Shown here piece by piece: positions 1 through 9,224 of a stretch of DNA of 64,000 nucleotides. Under the pieces are notes generated by a model that saw only the letters and a program-made list of their open reading frames with translations, did no database searches and was not told where the DNA came from. A program made the translations under genes and the position numbers. The stretch comes from Burkholderiales bacterium C2. GTDB lineage: Bacteria > Pseudomonadota > Gammaproteobacteria > Burkholderiales > Burkholderiaceae_C. Location of the stretch: positions 62,001-126,000 of the forward strand of contig SCOI01000017.1 of NCBI GenBank assembly GCA_005503085.1, in the 5' to 3' direction. How positions within the stretch are numbered: the stretch's first letter is position 1; each line of letters begins with the position of its first letter.

Positions 1-4
1 TCAT
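1..4 (-). other. start codon of a gene running off the left edge
   Basis: Read leftward, an ATG sits at the very edge, preceded by a clean AAGGAG Shine-Dalgarno about six bases upstream. It directly follows the stop of the DUF411 gene, so the copper operon continues beyond the window. Nothing of the protein is visible. Confidence 0.5.
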
Positions 5-15
5 CGGAGTCTCCT

Positions 16-498
16 TCAACGGTAACTTTGAAAAACACGTGCGCTGCCATCCTTGGCCAGCAGCAGCACGTCGTAGGGGTCCTTGCGATCGCCATACTCG
101 GGGCCATCCATGCCCGGCGAACCGACGGGCATGAAGGGCACGGCAAGCCCGATGCCGGCGGGACGCTCCAGCAGCAGGCGATGGATGTCCTTGGCCGGCA
201 CATGCCCTTCGATGGCATAGCCGCCGATCAAGGCTGTGTGGCAGGAACCATGCTTGTCCTGAACGCCTAGGCGCTTGCGCGCGGCGGCATTGCCGCCGTC
301 GCTGACCTGGGTGGCAAAGCCATTGGCCTCCAGGTGCACGATCCAGTCCTTGCAGCAGCCGCAGCTGGGGCTCTTCCAGATCTGCACCATGGGCTTGGAG
401 CGCCCCGGTGGATCTGTTCGAGCCCAGGCCGGCAGCGCCAGCAGCGCGACGGCACCCGCGATCAGGGCATGCCGACGCTCAATGCTTGTGATCGCCAT
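16..498 (-). CDS. DUF411 periplasmic metal-associated protein
   Basis: A 160-residue exported protein of the DUF411 family, which is common in copper-resistance operons and presumed to bind copper. The N-terminus has a hydrophobic export segment (about residues 10-25). A CGCC motif follows at residues 46-49 in the context SPSCGCCKDW, and the conserved VPFMPVGSPGM segment lies near the C-terminus. I chose the ATG (MAITSIERR) that overlaps the end of the upstream cupredoxin gene by about 20 bases, because a longer start would add an arginine-rich leader before the signal. It is the last visible gene of the leftward copper operon. Its exact biochemical role is not established. Confidence 0.85.
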   Translation of the reverse strand: MAITSIERRHALIAGAVALLALPAWARTDPPGRSKPMVQIWKSPSCGCCKDWIVHLEANGFATQVSDGGNAAARKRLGVQDKHGSCHTALIGGYAIEGHVPAKDIHRLLLERPAGIGLAVPFMPVGSPGMDGPEYGDRKDPYDVLLLAKDGSARVFQSYR

Positions 499-1048
499 GC
501 CCGTCCGCCTTGCCGGCCTGCGCACTCTTGACGCTCTTGGCGCCCGCGCTGGCGACCACCTTGACCTTGCCCACCATTCCCGCCTGGTAGTGGCCCGCGA
601 TCAGGCAGGCGAAGTCGAAATCACCGGCGCGGTTGAAGGTCCAGACGATCTCACCACTGGCGCCGGGCTTCACATGCGCCATATACGGCTCGTCGTGTTC
701 CATGTCCGGGAACTTCATCATCAGGGCGGCGTGCTCGTCGAGGACCTTCTTCGTCCCGAGCACGAACTCGTGCATCACCTTGCCATCGTTCTTGATCACG
801 AACTTCACGGTCTCACCCTGCTTGACCTCGATCTTGTCGGGCGAAAAGCGCATGGCGTCAGACATCTTGATCTCGATGGTGCGCTTGGCGGCAGGGGCGT
901 CGGCAGCGATGCCCCAGTCCTTTTGCTCCTTCTTGACCGGGCCGGACTTTTTGGCGTGGTCCTCATTGCCATGGGCGTGAGCACCGGCGCTGAGAGCCAT
1001 CAGGCCGGCGAAGATGGCGCCAAGCACCTGAGTTTTGCTGAATTTCAT
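479..1048 (-). CDS. cupredoxin-family periplasmic copper protein
   Basis: A 189-residue protein with a Sec signal peptide (about residues 1-25), a His-containing linker (HGNEDH) and a plastocyanin/azurin-like fold. Likely type-1 copper ligands are H93 (VMHEF), C148 (FACL), H153 (AGHY) and M158 (AGMVG), in the order expected for cupredoxins. The C-terminus is a short His-rich tail (DGHGDHKH). It sits just downstream of copA in the same orientation and probably carries or buffers periplasmic copper for the multicopper oxidase. Family assignment is firm; partner and redox role are inferred. Confidence 0.88.
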   Translation of the reverse strand: MKFSKTQVLGAIFAGLMALSAGAHAHGNEDHAKKSGPVKKEQKDWGIAADAPAAKRTIEIKMSDAMRFSPDKIEVKQGETVKFVIKNDGKVMHEFVLGTKKVLDEHAALMMKFPDMEHDEPYMAHVKPGASGEIVWTFNRAGDFDFACLIAGHYQAGMVGKVKVVASAGAKSVKSAQAGKADGHGDHKH

Positions 1049-1095
1049 AGGAGTCTTTCTATAGAAACGAAAACAGAAAATGGGATGAGTTGGAC

Positions 1096-2505
1096 TCAGT
1101 GCCCGGAATGCCCGGAGGACTTGCGGACCTTGACCTCGGCGCTAGGGCCGGGCTTCTGGCGGGGCATCGATTGCCCGCCCTCCGCAGCGAAGCGTGCGGG
1201 CTCCGGCAGTGCGCCCGTCCATTCGAAAGCGACCTCACCCTTGGGATGTTGATACCAACCCGGATCGCCGTAGTCGCCGGCCTTCTGGTTCTTGCGGACC
1301 TTCAGGATCGAGAACATGCCGCCCATCTCCACCCCACCGAACGGCCCCTGGCCGGTCATCATCGGGATCGTGTTGTCGGGCAGCGGCATCTCCATTTCGG
1401 CCATGTCGGCCATGCCGCGCTCACCCATCACCATGTAGTCGGGCACAACCTTGGTGATCTGCTTGACCACCTCCCGGTGGTCGACGCCGATCATCGTCGG
1501 CACGTCGTGGCCCATTGCGTTCATGGTGTGATGACTCTTGTGGCAATGGAAAGCCCAGTCGCCTTCCTCGTCCGCCAGGAACTCGATCTGCCGCATCTGT
1601 CCGACCGCGACATCGGTCGTGACCTCGTACCAGCGCGTGCTCTTGGGCGTCGGACCGCCATCGGTGCCGGTAACCAAGAACTCATGACCATGTAGATGAA
1701 TCGGGTGGTTGGTCATCGTCAGGTTGCCGATGCGGATGCGCACCTTGTCGTTCTTGCGCACGTTCAAGGTATCGATGCCAGGGAAGACGCGGCTGTTCCA
1801 GCACCACAGGTTGAAGTCCGTCATCGTCATGATCTTGGGCGTCGCGGTGCCTGGATCGATGTCGAAGGCGTTCAACAGGAAGCAGAAATCCCGATCGACC
1901 GCATCGATCAAGGGGTTCTTGACCTTCGGGTGGGTCACCCAGAAGCCCATCATGCCCATCGCCATCTGCGTCATCTCATCGGCATGCGGGTGGTACATGA
2001 AGGTACCGGGGCGCCGCGCAACGAACTCGTAGACGAAGGTTTTTCCTGGCTGGATGGCCTTCTGGTTGAGGCCGGCCACGCCGTCCATACCATTGGGCAG
2101 ACGTTGACCATGCCAGTGGATGCTGGTGTGCTCGGGCAGCTTGTTGGTGACGAACACACGCACGCGGTCGCCTTCGACGACCTCGATGGTCGGGCCGGGC
2201 GACTGGCCGTTGTAGCCCCACAAGTGGGCCTTCATGCCGGGTGCGAGTTCGCGCACGACAGGCTCGGCCACCAGGTGGAACTCCTTCACGCCCTGGTTCA
2301 TGCGCCAGGGCAAGGTCCAGCCATTGAGCGTCACCACCGGGTTGTAGGGGCGCCCGCTGTCGGGTACCAGCGGCGCCATCGTGTCGGGCTGGGTCTGCAG
2401 CACCGGTTCGGGCAGCGCGGCCATGGCCACGCGGCTGACCGAAGCCGCGGACACCGCAGCGGTCACGGCGCCGGCGCCGCGGAAGAAATCACGTCGGGAA
2501 ACCAT
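1096..2505 (-). CDS. copA: CopA-type periplasmic multicopper oxidase
   Basis: A 469-residue multicopper oxidase that in this family oxidises Cu(I) in the periplasm. The N-terminus is a twin-arginine signal (SRRDFFRGAG). Copper-ligand motifs appear in order: HWHG at 130-133, HPHAD at 172-176, HPIHLHGHEF at 267-276, and the C-terminal HCHKSHHTMNAM at 320-331. The start is the ATG preceded by AGGAGA; upstream in-frame starts would bury the Tat signal. The gene follows a TolC-type gene by about 16 bases and precedes the cupredoxin. It is shorter than the roughly 600-residue PcoA/CopA proteins and lacks their long Met-rich insert, so a related small multicopper oxidase is an alternative name. Confidence 0.9.
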   Translation of the reverse strand: MVSRRDFFRGAGAVTAAVSAASVSRVAMAALPEPVLQTQPDTMAPLVPDSGRPYNPVVTLNGWTLPWRMNQGVKEFHLVAEPVVRELAPGMKAHLWGYNGQSPGPTIEVVEGDRVRVFVTNKLPEHTSIHWHGQRLPNGMDGVAGLNQKAIQPGKTFVYEFVARRPGTFMYHPHADEMTQMAMGMMGFWVTHPKVKNPLIDAVDRDFCFLLNAFDIDPGTATPKIMTMTDFNLWCWNSRVFPGIDTLNVRKNDKVRIRIGNLTMTNHPIHLHGHEFLVTGTDGGPTPKSTRWYEVTTDVAVGQMRQIEFLADEEGDWAFHCHKSHHTMNAMGHDVPTMIGVDHREVVKQITKVVPDYMVMGERGMADMAEMEMPLPDNTIPMMTGQGPFGGVEMGGMFSILKVRKNQKAGDYGDPGWYQHPKGEVAFEWTGALPEPARFAAEGGQSMPRQKPGPSAEVKVRKSSGHSGH

Positions 2506-2521
2506 TGGTTCTTCTCCTGGT

Positions 2522-3958
2522 TCAGTGGCCGGCGGCGCCGCCGCCGGCAGCAACTGCTGCGGAAGCACCGGGGCCGCTGAGGCTGGGTTTGCCAATCAAG
2601 GCCATGTCGAGGTCGGCCTGGGCCAGCCAGAAATCGCGCAGCGCCTCGATCGAGGCATTGACGCTGGCAATGGAGGCGCGGGTATCGGCGAGCAGCTCGA
2701 ACACGCTGATGAACATGCCGTTGTAGCGCAGCACGTTTTCTTCCGAGACACGCTTGGCGGTCGGCACGATGTCGTCGCGGTAGTGGCGGGCGATGTCGTA
2801 GGCACTGCGATAGCCTTGATAGGCCTCGCGCACCTCGGAGCGGGCCTCGACGGCGGTCTGCGCCGCGCGCTGCACGCTCTGCATATAGACCGCCTCGGCC
2901 CGGGCCACGCGGGCGCCACTCCAGTCGAACAAGGGGATCTCGATGCCGATCTCGTAGCCGGTCTGGCGGGGCGCCTCATTGGAGGAATTGCGCTGGTAGC
3001 CGAACTCCAGCACGTTGATGAAGCGCGTCACCTTGGTCAGGCCCAGGTTTTTCGCCGTCGCCTCCGCCTGCAGCTTGGCCGCCTGCACGTCAAGGCGCTG
3101 GGCCATCGCGACCTGCTCGATGTCCGGCCGGTCGGCCGGCTCCTTCGGCAGATCCGGCAGCCGGTCGGGCAGGCGGAACTGCGTCTGCGTGCCCCACAGG
3201 CCCAGCAGGCGGATCAGGCGCTCGCGGCTGGACAAACGGGCTTGCTCCGCGCGTGCGGCATTCAGCGTGGCTTCGGCAAAGAAGCCATGCTCGCGGGCCT
3301 GCTGCAGCTTGGACCAGTTGCCGGCCTGTGCCAGACGCCTGGCCAGTTCCGCACCGGCGTCGGTGGTGGCGCGCACGTCCTGCATATAGCGCGAGGTCTG
3401 CTCGGCGGCGACTGCGGCGTAGAAAGCCTTGCGGGTCTCGGACGCCAGCGAGATCATCTCCATCGACACCGCGCGCTGCGTGGCGGCGAAGCGGCGGGAT
3501 TCGAGCTGGCGCATCATCGGCAGCGCGATGAGGTGGCCCAGGTCGAAGGAGAAGGCTCTTTCGATCTCGCGTTCGTCCCCGCGCTTCATGCGCGCGATGC
3601 TGAAGCCCGGGTTGGGCATGCGGCTGGCTTGAACCATGTCGGCCTCGGCAATGCCCAGCTCCTGGAAGCTGGCCTGCAGGCCGCGGTTGTTCAGCAGAGC
3701 GATCTGCACCGCGCTGTCGGCGTTGAGCGGCTGGCTCAGCAGTTCGCCGACCCGAGAGGCGATCTTGTCCTCGTCGGCATCGGATTTGACGATCTCGACG
3801 GTCTTGCCGAGGTGCTGCTGGGCTGCCTGCTGGACGGGCGCAAGACCACCATCGGCACTCAGGCTGGCGCAGCCGGCAAGCAGCAAGGGGGATGCCGCGA
3901 GGGCCAGCGTACGCAGACGGCCCCACGACGGCGTACGTGTCATTGGATAGGTTGGCAT
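2522..3958 (-). CDS. TolC-family outer-membrane lipoprotein
   Basis: A 478-residue outer-membrane factor of the CusC/TolC type. It has a lipoprotein signal with lipobox LAGC (C30), followed by the alternating helical and beta segments of the family, including paired repeats around residues 90-270 and 280-450. The stretch MPNPGFSIARMKRGDE is typical of metal-efflux or copper-associated TolC proteins. No RND or adaptor gene is adjacent. It lies between the multicopper oxidase and a small periplasmic protein, an arrangement common in copper operons where the pump partner is elsewhere. The tripartite pump about 15 kb away is a possible partner but has its own TolC gene. Confidence 0.88.
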   Translation of the reverse strand: MPTYPMTRTPSWGRLRTLALAASPLLLAGCASLSADGGLAPVQQAAQQHLGKTVEIVKSDADEDKIASRVGELLSQPLNADSAVQIALLNNRGLQASFQELGIAEADMVQASRMPNPGFSIARMKRGDEREIERAFSFDLGHLIALPMMRQLESRRFAATQRAVSMEMISLASETRKAFYAAVAAEQTSRYMQDVRATTDAGAELARRLAQAGNWSKLQQAREHGFFAEATLNAARAEQARLSSRERLIRLLGLWGTQTQFRLPDRLPDLPKEPADRPDIEQVAMAQRLDVQAAKLQAEATAKNLGLTKVTRFINVLEFGYQRNSSNEAPRQTGYEIGIEIPLFDWSGARVARAEAVYMQSVQRAAQTAVEARSEVREAYQGYRSAYDIARHYRDDIVPTAKRVSEENVLRYNGMFISVFELLADTRASIASVNASIEALRDFWLAQADLDMALIGKPSLSGPGASAAVAAGGGAAGH

Positions 3959-3967
3959 GCGGGCTCC

Positions 3968-4345
3968 TCAGTGCGTCTTGTGACCGCTGTGAGCGGCGGG
4001 CGCGGGCTTGACCGCTTCCTGGGGGGTGCTTGCTCCCGCAGCAGGAGCCTGCGGCTCGCGCGCCTCCTTGGCATAGACGCGCCAGCCGCCGATGCGACCG
4101 ACGCGATCGTTGGCCTCGATCCAGGAGCCAGGCTCGGCGTCCGCATAGGGACGGTAGCCCTGCAGGGCCGAGCGATAAATGACAGCGGGCACGTCCGCCT
4201 TGGCGTCCAGGGGGTTTGGGCGGGCCGCCGGCTTGTCGGCCGCGGCGTTGCTTTGAGCGTGCGCGACCGATGTGATGGGCGGCATCAAGCCCATCACGAC
4301 CGCCCATGCAGCGGCTGCGCCAAGGCGCTTGATAGTCTGTGGCAT
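3968..4345 (-). CDS. small periplasmic protein of the copper operon
   Basis: A 125-residue protein starting MPQTIKRLG, with a signal peptide ending near VAHAQ. A conserved-looking core (VIYRSALQGYRPYAD, then WIEANDRVGRIGGWRVYAKEA) is followed by a Pro/Ala-rich stretch and a short His tail. Similar proteins often sit between CopL-like and TolC genes in copper operons. I know no assigned function. It may be an accessory copper-binding protein, but the core contains neither Cys nor Met clusters. Confidence 0.7.
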   Translation of the reverse strand: MPQTIKRLGAAAAWAVVMGLMPPITSVAHAQSNAAADKPAARPNPLDAKADVPAVIYRSALQGYRPYADAEPGSWIEANDRVGRIGGWRVYAKEAREPQAPAAGASTPQEAVKPAPAAHSGHKTH

Positions 4346-4454
4346 GTAGAACTCGCTTCTGATGAATCGCCCCACGCGCTGCAGCGGACTGCAGCGGCAG
4401 TGGAGAAGGTCGGGATCGCCCCGGCTTCGCTAGGCGCGAAGCGGGGACCGTCGA

Positions 4455-4865
4455 TCAGGCGAAGAGAAGCTTGGGTGGGCGCTCAAGGCCACCAGGCAGG
4501 ACACGGTCATGCGCGACCGGTACGGTTGCCACGGTCACGGGCATGACCGGCACGGGATCGAAGCTGAAAGAAGCAGCCGTGATCGCGGCAGCGCTGCAGC
4601 AGGATGCGCAGAGGCTGCACTTGCTTGCTTTGGCGGACTGCGCATCCGATGCTGCGACGTCGTCGACGGCATCGGCCTGATCAACTGCGGTGGCGTGATG
4701 CTCGCCCACAGCACCATCATGATGATGGCTCGATACCTCGACCACTTCGACCGCCGGACGATGATGAGCAGGCCCGCAAGCTGCCATGGCATGGACGGCG
4801 TAGCCTTGCAGCGGCAGTGCCACCGCAAGCATCCACGTCAACGCCAAGCGCAGGATTTTGCTCAT
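4455..4865 (-). CDS. CopL-like His/Cys-rich exported protein
   Basis: A 136-residue exported protein and the first gene of the leftward copper operon. It has a signal segment at residues 1-28, a His-rich middle ([15 protein letters not shown]), a Cys cluster CSLCASCC and a C-terminus ending [11 protein letters not shown]. This layout resembles CopL, a metal-binding protein encoded just upstream of copAB that is needed for copper-inducible expression in xanthomonads. Two further proteins in this window (at 15.2 kb and 25.7 kb) share the signal, Cys/His middle and RPP ending. The CopL name rests on layout, not on alignment. Confidence 0.6.
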   Translation of the reverse strand: MSKILRLALTWMLAVALPLQGYAVHAMAACGPAHHRPAVEVVEVSSHHHDGAVGEHHATAVDQADAVDDVAASDAQSAKASKCSLCASCCSAAAITAASFSFDPVPVMPVTVATVPVAHDRVLPGGLERPPKLLFA

Positions 4866-4904
4866 CGTCTTAGTTTAGATCAATCGGCCGGCACAGTTAG
4901 AGAA

Positions 4905-5324
4905 TTAGTACCCGCGATTGGTGTTCATCCGGCGCAGCGAACCGTCTTCGCGGGCGCGGCGCAGTTCCTCCAGCACCTCGGCTCGGGTACGCCCACCACC
5001 CGCGGCCGGGGCGTCGAACTGGATTTGCCCAGCACCGAGCTTGACAGGGGGCAAGGTCGCAACATTGGCCGGGCGCCGTGCCGCAGCCTCGAACTCCGGT
5101 GCGTAGCCGGCCTCGCTGTTGATCTTCGCCAGCGAGCCGTCCTCCCGGGCCTTCTGCAACTCCGCCCGAACTTCGGCACGGGTCTTTCCCCCCGGCATGG
5201 CGTGATAGGCACCGCCGGATTCGGTGTTGGCCGGCGTGAAGCCGCTGCTGGCCATGGCGGGAATGGAGATCGCAGCCAGGATGGCAGTGGCGGCGATGGC
5301 GATGGGGGTGCTGATGCGCGACAT
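4905..5324 (-). CDS. DUF4148-type protein with two internal repeats
   Basis: A 139-residue exported protein (signal about residues 1-26) with two copies of a charged motif, [17 protein letters not shown] near residue 46 and [17 protein letters not shown] near the C-terminus, each followed by DGSL and an NxxxGY end. This is the DUF4148 pattern, common in Burkholderiales and often next to metal-responsive two-component genes. Function unknown. An AAGGAG site six bases before the ATG decides the start. It is transcribed divergently from the response-regulator gene, with a candidate regulator site between them. Confidence 0.8.
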   Translation of the reverse strand: MSRISTPIAIAATAILAAISIPAMASSGFTPANTESGGAYHAMPGGKTRAEVRAELQKAREDGSLAKINSEAGYAPEFEAAARRPANVATLPPVKLGAGQIQFDAPAAGGGRTRAEVLEELRRAREDGSLRRMNTNRGY

Positions 5325-5446
5325 GATGAACTCCTTGTGGTTGCGCTTGAGCCAGCGGCCGCGGTTCGGCCTTGCTGGTGCGGCGTCGTTCTGCGACGCC
5401 ATGGAAGCCACTGTAGAAATTCACCCCCAACGCGAACCCGTCCTCC

Positions 5447-5464
5447 ACATTACGAATCTGTCAT
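5447..5464 (-). promoter_or_regulatory. candidate CopR/CzcR-type binding site 1
   Basis: On the minus strand the 18-mer reads ATGACAGATTCGTAATGT. It closely matches elements at 9,115, 26,205 and 26,713, all upstream of metal genes, and resembles the imperfect dyads bound by CopR/CusR-class regulators. It lies between the DUF4148 gene and the response regulator and could serve either direction. Confidence 0.55.
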
Positions 5465-5498
5465 CTACCTCACCGACGGAAGCCGCCAGAATGACGCC

Positions 5499-6182
5499 AT
5501 GAAACTCCTCGTCGTCGAAGATGAAGCCAAGCTTGCGGACTACCTGCGCAAGGGCCTGAGCGAAGCCGGCTACACCGTGGAAGTTGCGCTCAACGGCATC
5601 GATGGCCTGCACCTGGCCATGGAGGGGGACCACGATCTCGTACTGCTCGACAGCATGCTGCCTGGGATCGATGGCCTGAGCCTCCTGGCCGCTCTGCGCC
5701 GGACCAAGCAGACGCCGGTCCTGATGCTGACGGCACGCTCGGGCGTGGACGATAGGGTCCAGGGCCTGCAATCGGGAGCGGATGACTACCTGATCAAGCC
5801 CTTCGCGTTCTCGGAACTTCTGGCCCGCATCCAGGTTCTGTTGCGCAGGGCAGCCCCCCGCAGCACAGGCGAGCAGACCACGCTGCGCATTGGCGATCTC
5901 GAAGTCGACCTGCTTCGTCGCAGAGCCTCGCGTGCCGGCCAGCGCCTGGACCTGACCGCCAAGGAGTTCAGTCTGCTGACCCTGCTGCTCAGGCGGCAAG
6001 GCGAGGTAGTGACACGCACGGAACTGGCTTCGCAGGTCTGGGACATGAATTTCGACAGCGAAACCAATGTGGTCGAAGTCGCGGTGCGACGGTTGCGTAC
6101 CAAGCTTGATGTGCCGTTTGAGCACCATCTGCTGCATACCGTGCGCGGCATGGGCTATGTACTGGAAGAGCGACCGCAATGA
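5499..6182 (+). CDS. OmpR-family metal response regulator (CopR/CusR type)
   Basis: A 227-residue response regulator. The receiver domain starts [16 protein letters not shown] and has its phospho-acceptor Asp in [12 protein letters not shown] (about residue 51) and the conserved Lys in YLIKPFAF. A winged-helix DNA-binding domain follows ([17 protein letters not shown], then [17 protein letters not shown]). The sequence is of the CopR/CusR/CzcR class that activates metal-resistance genes. It overlaps the downstream kinase gene by four bases (ATGA). The copper operon on its left suggests copper as signal. A second, very similar regulator lies at 26.8 kb. Confidence 0.92.
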   Translation: MKLLVVEDEAKLADYLRKGLSEAGYTVEVALNGIDGLHLAMEGDHDLVLLDSMLPGIDGLSLLAALRRTKQTPVLMLTARSGVDDRVQGLQSGADDYLIKPFAFSELLARIQVLLRRAAPRSTGEQTTLRIGDLEVDLLRRRASRAGQRLDLTAKEFSLLTLLLRRQGEVVTRTELASQVWDMNFDSETNVVEVAVRRLRTKLDVPFEHHLLHTVRGMGYVLEERPQ

Positions 6183-7528
6183 AGATGCCATCGCTGGCCC
6201 TCGGGGAGCGCCTTTCCATTTGGCTCGCCGCTCAAACCTTTGCGGGCTTGGGACTGGTTTCCATGGTTGTCTACCTGTTTGCCGCCGCGGATCTTGATGC
6301 TCGCCAGACGGAATCACTCCAGCACAAGCGCGAACTGGTCGAGCATGTCCTGGCCGAGGCACATAGCGACCGTGACCTGCCCACGCTGCTGCACAAGCTC
6401 GACGACTTCTTCCTGGGTCATCGCGACATGGTTCTGACCTTGCTGAAACCCGATGGGAGTTCGCTCTACGACAACGCGTCGCGTCCGGGCTCGACCAGCA
6501 GATTCAAGAAGATCGCGTTCGCCTATCCCTACTGGGAGTCGGCCGGTGGCGCCCTGTCTGCCCGCATGGCCTTGGACACCGCCGCAGACGACCAGTTTCT
6601 TCATCGCCTGGCCATCGCGTTGATGAGCGCGTCAATGATCGGTGCTTTGCTGGTTTCCGCCGGCAGCTTCGTCCTGGTCCGACTGGGCCTGCGCCCGGTC
6701 CGCTCTCTGGTCGCGCAGACCAAAGGATTGGCGGCCCAGAACCTGCACCGGCAGTTGGACGGATCCCAGCAGCCGCGCGAATTGCAACCGCTGGTCCAGC
6801 AGTTCAACGCGCTGCTGGACCGCCTGAGCCGCGCCTATGAGCAGTTGGAGGGCTTCAATGCCGATGTGGCTCACGAACTCCGAACACCGCTGGCCACGCT
6901 GATGACCGGCATCGAAGTCGCGATGCGCCAGCCTGGGTTGCCTGAGTCAACACTCGACCTGTTGGGGTCCAACCTGGAAGAACTTCGTCGCATGGCCGGC
7001 ATCGTCAATGACATGCTTTTTCTCTCGCACGCCAGCAGTGGCGCGGCCGCACGTCGAGAGCCAGTCGAGAGCCTTGCCGCCCTCGCACAAGACGTGTCGG
7101 ACTACCACGAAGCCGCCATCGCAGAGGCTGGCCTTCAGCTTCGGATCAAGGGGGATGCCGCAGGCGAGGTCGACGCTCCCTTGCTGAAGCGAGCGCTGTC
7201 CAATCTGCTGGGCAATGCGACCCGATACGCCAAGGCAGGATCGGTGATCCAGATCGACATTGCGGCCGCACCACAAGGCAACGCCTCGCTGTCCGTGTGC
7301 AACGAAGGTCCGGCCATCTCGTCGGACCACCTGCCCAGGCTGTTCGATCGCTTTTACCGCGCGGACCCCTCCAGGGCCCAGGCAAGCGTCAACCATGGAC
7401 TTGGCCTTTCCATCGTCGATGCCATCGCGCGCATGCACGGAGGCGAACCCTTTGCCTCATCCGCCGACGGCACGACACGTATCGGTTTTACGCTGAGCAC
7501 CGGGCCGCACAATTCCCGCAGCGGCTGA
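6179..7528 (+). CDS. heavy-metal sensor histidine kinase (CopS/CusS type)
   Basis: A 449-residue inner-membrane kinase with TM1 near residues 14-36, a periplasmic sensing region of about 110 residues and TM2 near 145-170. These are followed by a HAMP linker and the H-box [13 protein letters not shown]. The N-box ([11 protein letters not shown]) and G-boxes ([23 protein letters not shown]) complete the ATPase domain. It is translationally coupled to the response regulator. The last roughly 70 bases overlap the converging copZ-like gene. Metal identity is inferred from neighbours. Confidence 0.9.
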   Translation: MKMPSLALGERLSIWLAAQTFAGLGLVSMVVYLFAAADLDARQTESLQHKRELVEHVLAEAHSDRDLPTLLHKLDDFFLGHRDMVLTLLKPDGSSLYDNASRPGSTSRFKKIAFAYPYWESAGGALSARMALDTAADDQFLHRLAIALMSASMIGALLVSAGSFVLVRLGLRPVRSLVAQTKGLAAQNLHRQLDGSQQPRELQPLVQQFNALLDRLSRAYEQLEGFNADVAHELRTPLATLMTGIEVAMRQPGLPESTLDLLGSNLEELRRMAGIVNDMLFLSHASSGAAARREPVESLAALAQDVSDYHEAAIAEAGLQLRIKGDAAGEVDAPLLKRALSNLLGNATRYAKAGSVIQIDIAAAPQGNASLSVCNEGPAISSDHLPRLFDRFYRADPSRAQASVNHGLGLSIVDAIARMHGGEPFASSADGTTRIGFTLSTGPHNSRSG

Positions 7529-7795
7529 TGCTTGTTCGCCGCTGCCGCAGCAGCAACTGGTAGTTCGCGCGGGATCCCTGTCTTGTTCGGCGACAAGCAC
7601 CGGGATGGGGTGGTAGCCAGCATCCGAGATCGCTGCCACCAGGTCTTCCTCGTCGGCGTCGCCAGGCTGTATGTGGATCAGCTTTTCATGGACATCAACT
7701 TGCAACCTGGCGCGAGCATCAGCCGCACGCACAGCTCTAGCGATCGTGCTGGCACAGTGGCCGCAGGTCATGTCTTCGATACGGTAGGTCAGCAT
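7457..7795 (-). CDS. CopZ-like heavy-metal-associated (HMA) domain protein
   Basis: A 112-residue cytoplasmic protein whose first 65 residues form an HMA domain (MLTYRIEDMTCGHCAS, ending near ISDAGYHP) with the MTCxxC copper site. An extra tail of about 45 residues contains CCCGSG, which is unusual for CopZ (about 70 residues). It probably shuttles Cu(I) to a P-type ATPase or buffers it. The coding region overlaps the 3' end of the histidine kinase on the opposite strand, so the tail could be an artefact of drift past a lost stop. The HMA part is secure. Confidence 0.8.
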   Translation of the reverse strand: MLTYRIEDMTCGHCASTIARAVRAADARARLQVDVHEKLIHIQPGDADEEDLVAAISDAGYHPIPVLVAEQDRDPARTTSCCCGSGEQASAAAGIVRPGAQRKTDTCRAVGG

Positions 7796-7993
7796 CACAT
7801 GCTCCTTGTATGGGATGCCTCGCATCGTGATCCCTCCAACAATGGCAATGTCAAGCAGCATGTCCGTACTACGCTTGGAGTCGGGGACCTCGCAGTTCGG
7901 ATTGACACTTGAGGGTCTACAGCGCAGGCGTTAGAAAGCAGTCATGCGCTGGATGCCTTCGGCGGCACGGATCGATTGGCGCCCCAACTCGGT

Positions 7994-8800
7994 TTAGCCG
8001 GGAGATTCCTTTACCTGCCCGTCGCGAAGTATGTCGGGTACGTGCAGGCCGATGAAAGCGAGAAGGGAAAGCGTCTTCAGGTAGTTCATACGGGTGCCGT
8101 AGCTAAGGTCTCGCCCGTGCATGATGTCGTGCCTGTTCGGGGCACTTGGAAATTCATGCCGGTACTCCTCCGCGGCATTGAACCCGCCGTTGTGCTGCAG
8201 GGCTGCCAGGAACTTCAGCGTGAACTTTTCCAACTGCATCTGATCAAGACTGCTCGCCGCCTGCGGACGCCTATTCACGCTCTTGAAGAGCTTGCCCCCC
8301 ATGATGTCCACAGAGAGTCCGTCTGCCTGCGCGAGCAACACCGGGATCGCAGCAAAATACAAGGTCTGCGATGCCGCACTAAAAGCTTGCCCCAGCAGTT
8401 CCGACCGGGCCGCGTAGGTGGAGAGCAACTGTGCCTGGATGTCATCGGCAGATCGTTCGTAGTGCTCGACAAAGTAGGTATCAATCTCCGCCGTCCGACC
8501 TTCGCGGACCCAGTCTCTGATGTCCCAGAAAATGGCAGCGGGGAACTGTAGGTCGTAGAACCAACCGAGCTTGGCAAGCGCTACGCTGCCCTCCTGTACG
8601 GCGTCCGGAAAGGCATTGACCCTTTCGATGCCTTGGAGTAGCCCTGGGAGAATTGTGGGCAGCGCCTGCAAAGCTGCACCCACAACACGTCCGATGGATT
8701 GCAGCGATGCATCCGTAGTGCGCAGCATCCTTAAAGCACCGCCGATCCAGGGTTGTACAGATGGCTGCGGTTCCTGCGGTCGTTCTGCGTTGTCGCTCAT
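7994..8800 (-). CDS. hypothetical protein with a HEPN-like R-x4-H motif
   Basis: A 268-residue soluble, mostly helical protein with no signal peptide. I do not recognise the family. Near the C-terminus the segment EFPSAPNRHDIMHGRDLSYG contains R223-x4-H228, which fits the catalytic R-polar-x3-H signature of HEPN-domain RNases, embedded between helices as in that fold. It is flanked by metal genes but is transcribed alone from the minus strand. The HEPN reading is an inference from one short motif; a structural protein of unknown role is equally possible. Confidence 0.6.
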   Translation of the reverse strand: MSDNAERPQEPQPSVQPWIGGALRMLRTTDASLQSIGRVVGAALQALPTILPGLLQGIERVNAFPDAVQEGSVALAKLGWFYDLQFPAAIFWDIRDWVREGRTAEIDTYFVEHYERSADDIQAQLLSTYAARSELLGQAFSAASQTLYFAAIPVLLAQADGLSVDIMGGKLFKSVNRRPQAASSLDQMQLEKFTLKFLAALQHNGGFNAAEEYRHEFPSAPNRHDIMHGRDLSYGTRMNYLKTLSLLAFIGLHVPDILRDGQVKESPG

Positions 8801-8848
8801 GGCGGTCTCCCTGGCACGATGCTAGCAACTGGGCTTCGACGGCCCCGG

Positions 8849-9043
8849 TCACCTTCGCCGTCGCCGGCCTTTCCGAGCCCGCTTCTCCTTTCGCGAACTG
8901 TTCTGCCCCGGCTTTCGCCCATGACGGTACCCGAGGAAGATGGCCAGGCCGATCAACGCGAGGGCACTGACCAAGCCGCCCACCAGAAATATGGTCAGGA
9001 CCTCATGCGGAAGACGTAAAAAATTCTTGGCTTCGTGTGTCAC
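8849..9043 (-). CDS. possible small single-pass membrane protein
   Basis: A 64-codon frame with a GTG start, one clear transmembrane segment (about residues 15-38, VLTIFLVGGLVSALALIG) and a strongly basic tail. A similar small basic membrane protein occurs in the RND operon at 18.7 kb. No convincing ribosome binding site is visible, so it may be non-coding. Confidence 0.3.
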   Translation of the reverse strand: MTHEAKNFLRLPHEVLTIFLVGGLVSALALIGLAIFLGYRHGRKPGQNSSRKEKRARKGRRRRR

Positions 9044-9114
9044 ATTCGAAGTGCAGCTTTTCTGGTTTGCAAGGCGCTTGAGCAGGCCAAGCGTTCGCAG
9101 GCGGGCTTGGCTTG

Positions 9115-9132
9115 ATGACGGAGTTGTAATGT
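9115..9132 (+). promoter_or_regulatory. candidate CopR/CzcR-type binding site 2
   Basis: ATGACGGAGTTGTAATGT lies about 90 bases upstream of copK and matches the other three copies in the ATGAC and GTnATGT blocks. The position suits activation of copK by one of the two OmpR-type regulators. Confidence 0.5.
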
Positions 9133-9224
9133 TCTGGAACGCTTGATGACGGTGCTCCTTTCCTAGAGTTGTATCAAGCTCGCAGCATCTCGCTGGCGAG
9201 ACGCTTCAAGAAAGGACTGAGACC

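Noticed and set aside
2381-4546. A 721-codon plus-strand frame across the TolC and small periplasmic genes
   Set aside because: Antisense of three well-supported minus-strand genes; no start context or domain.
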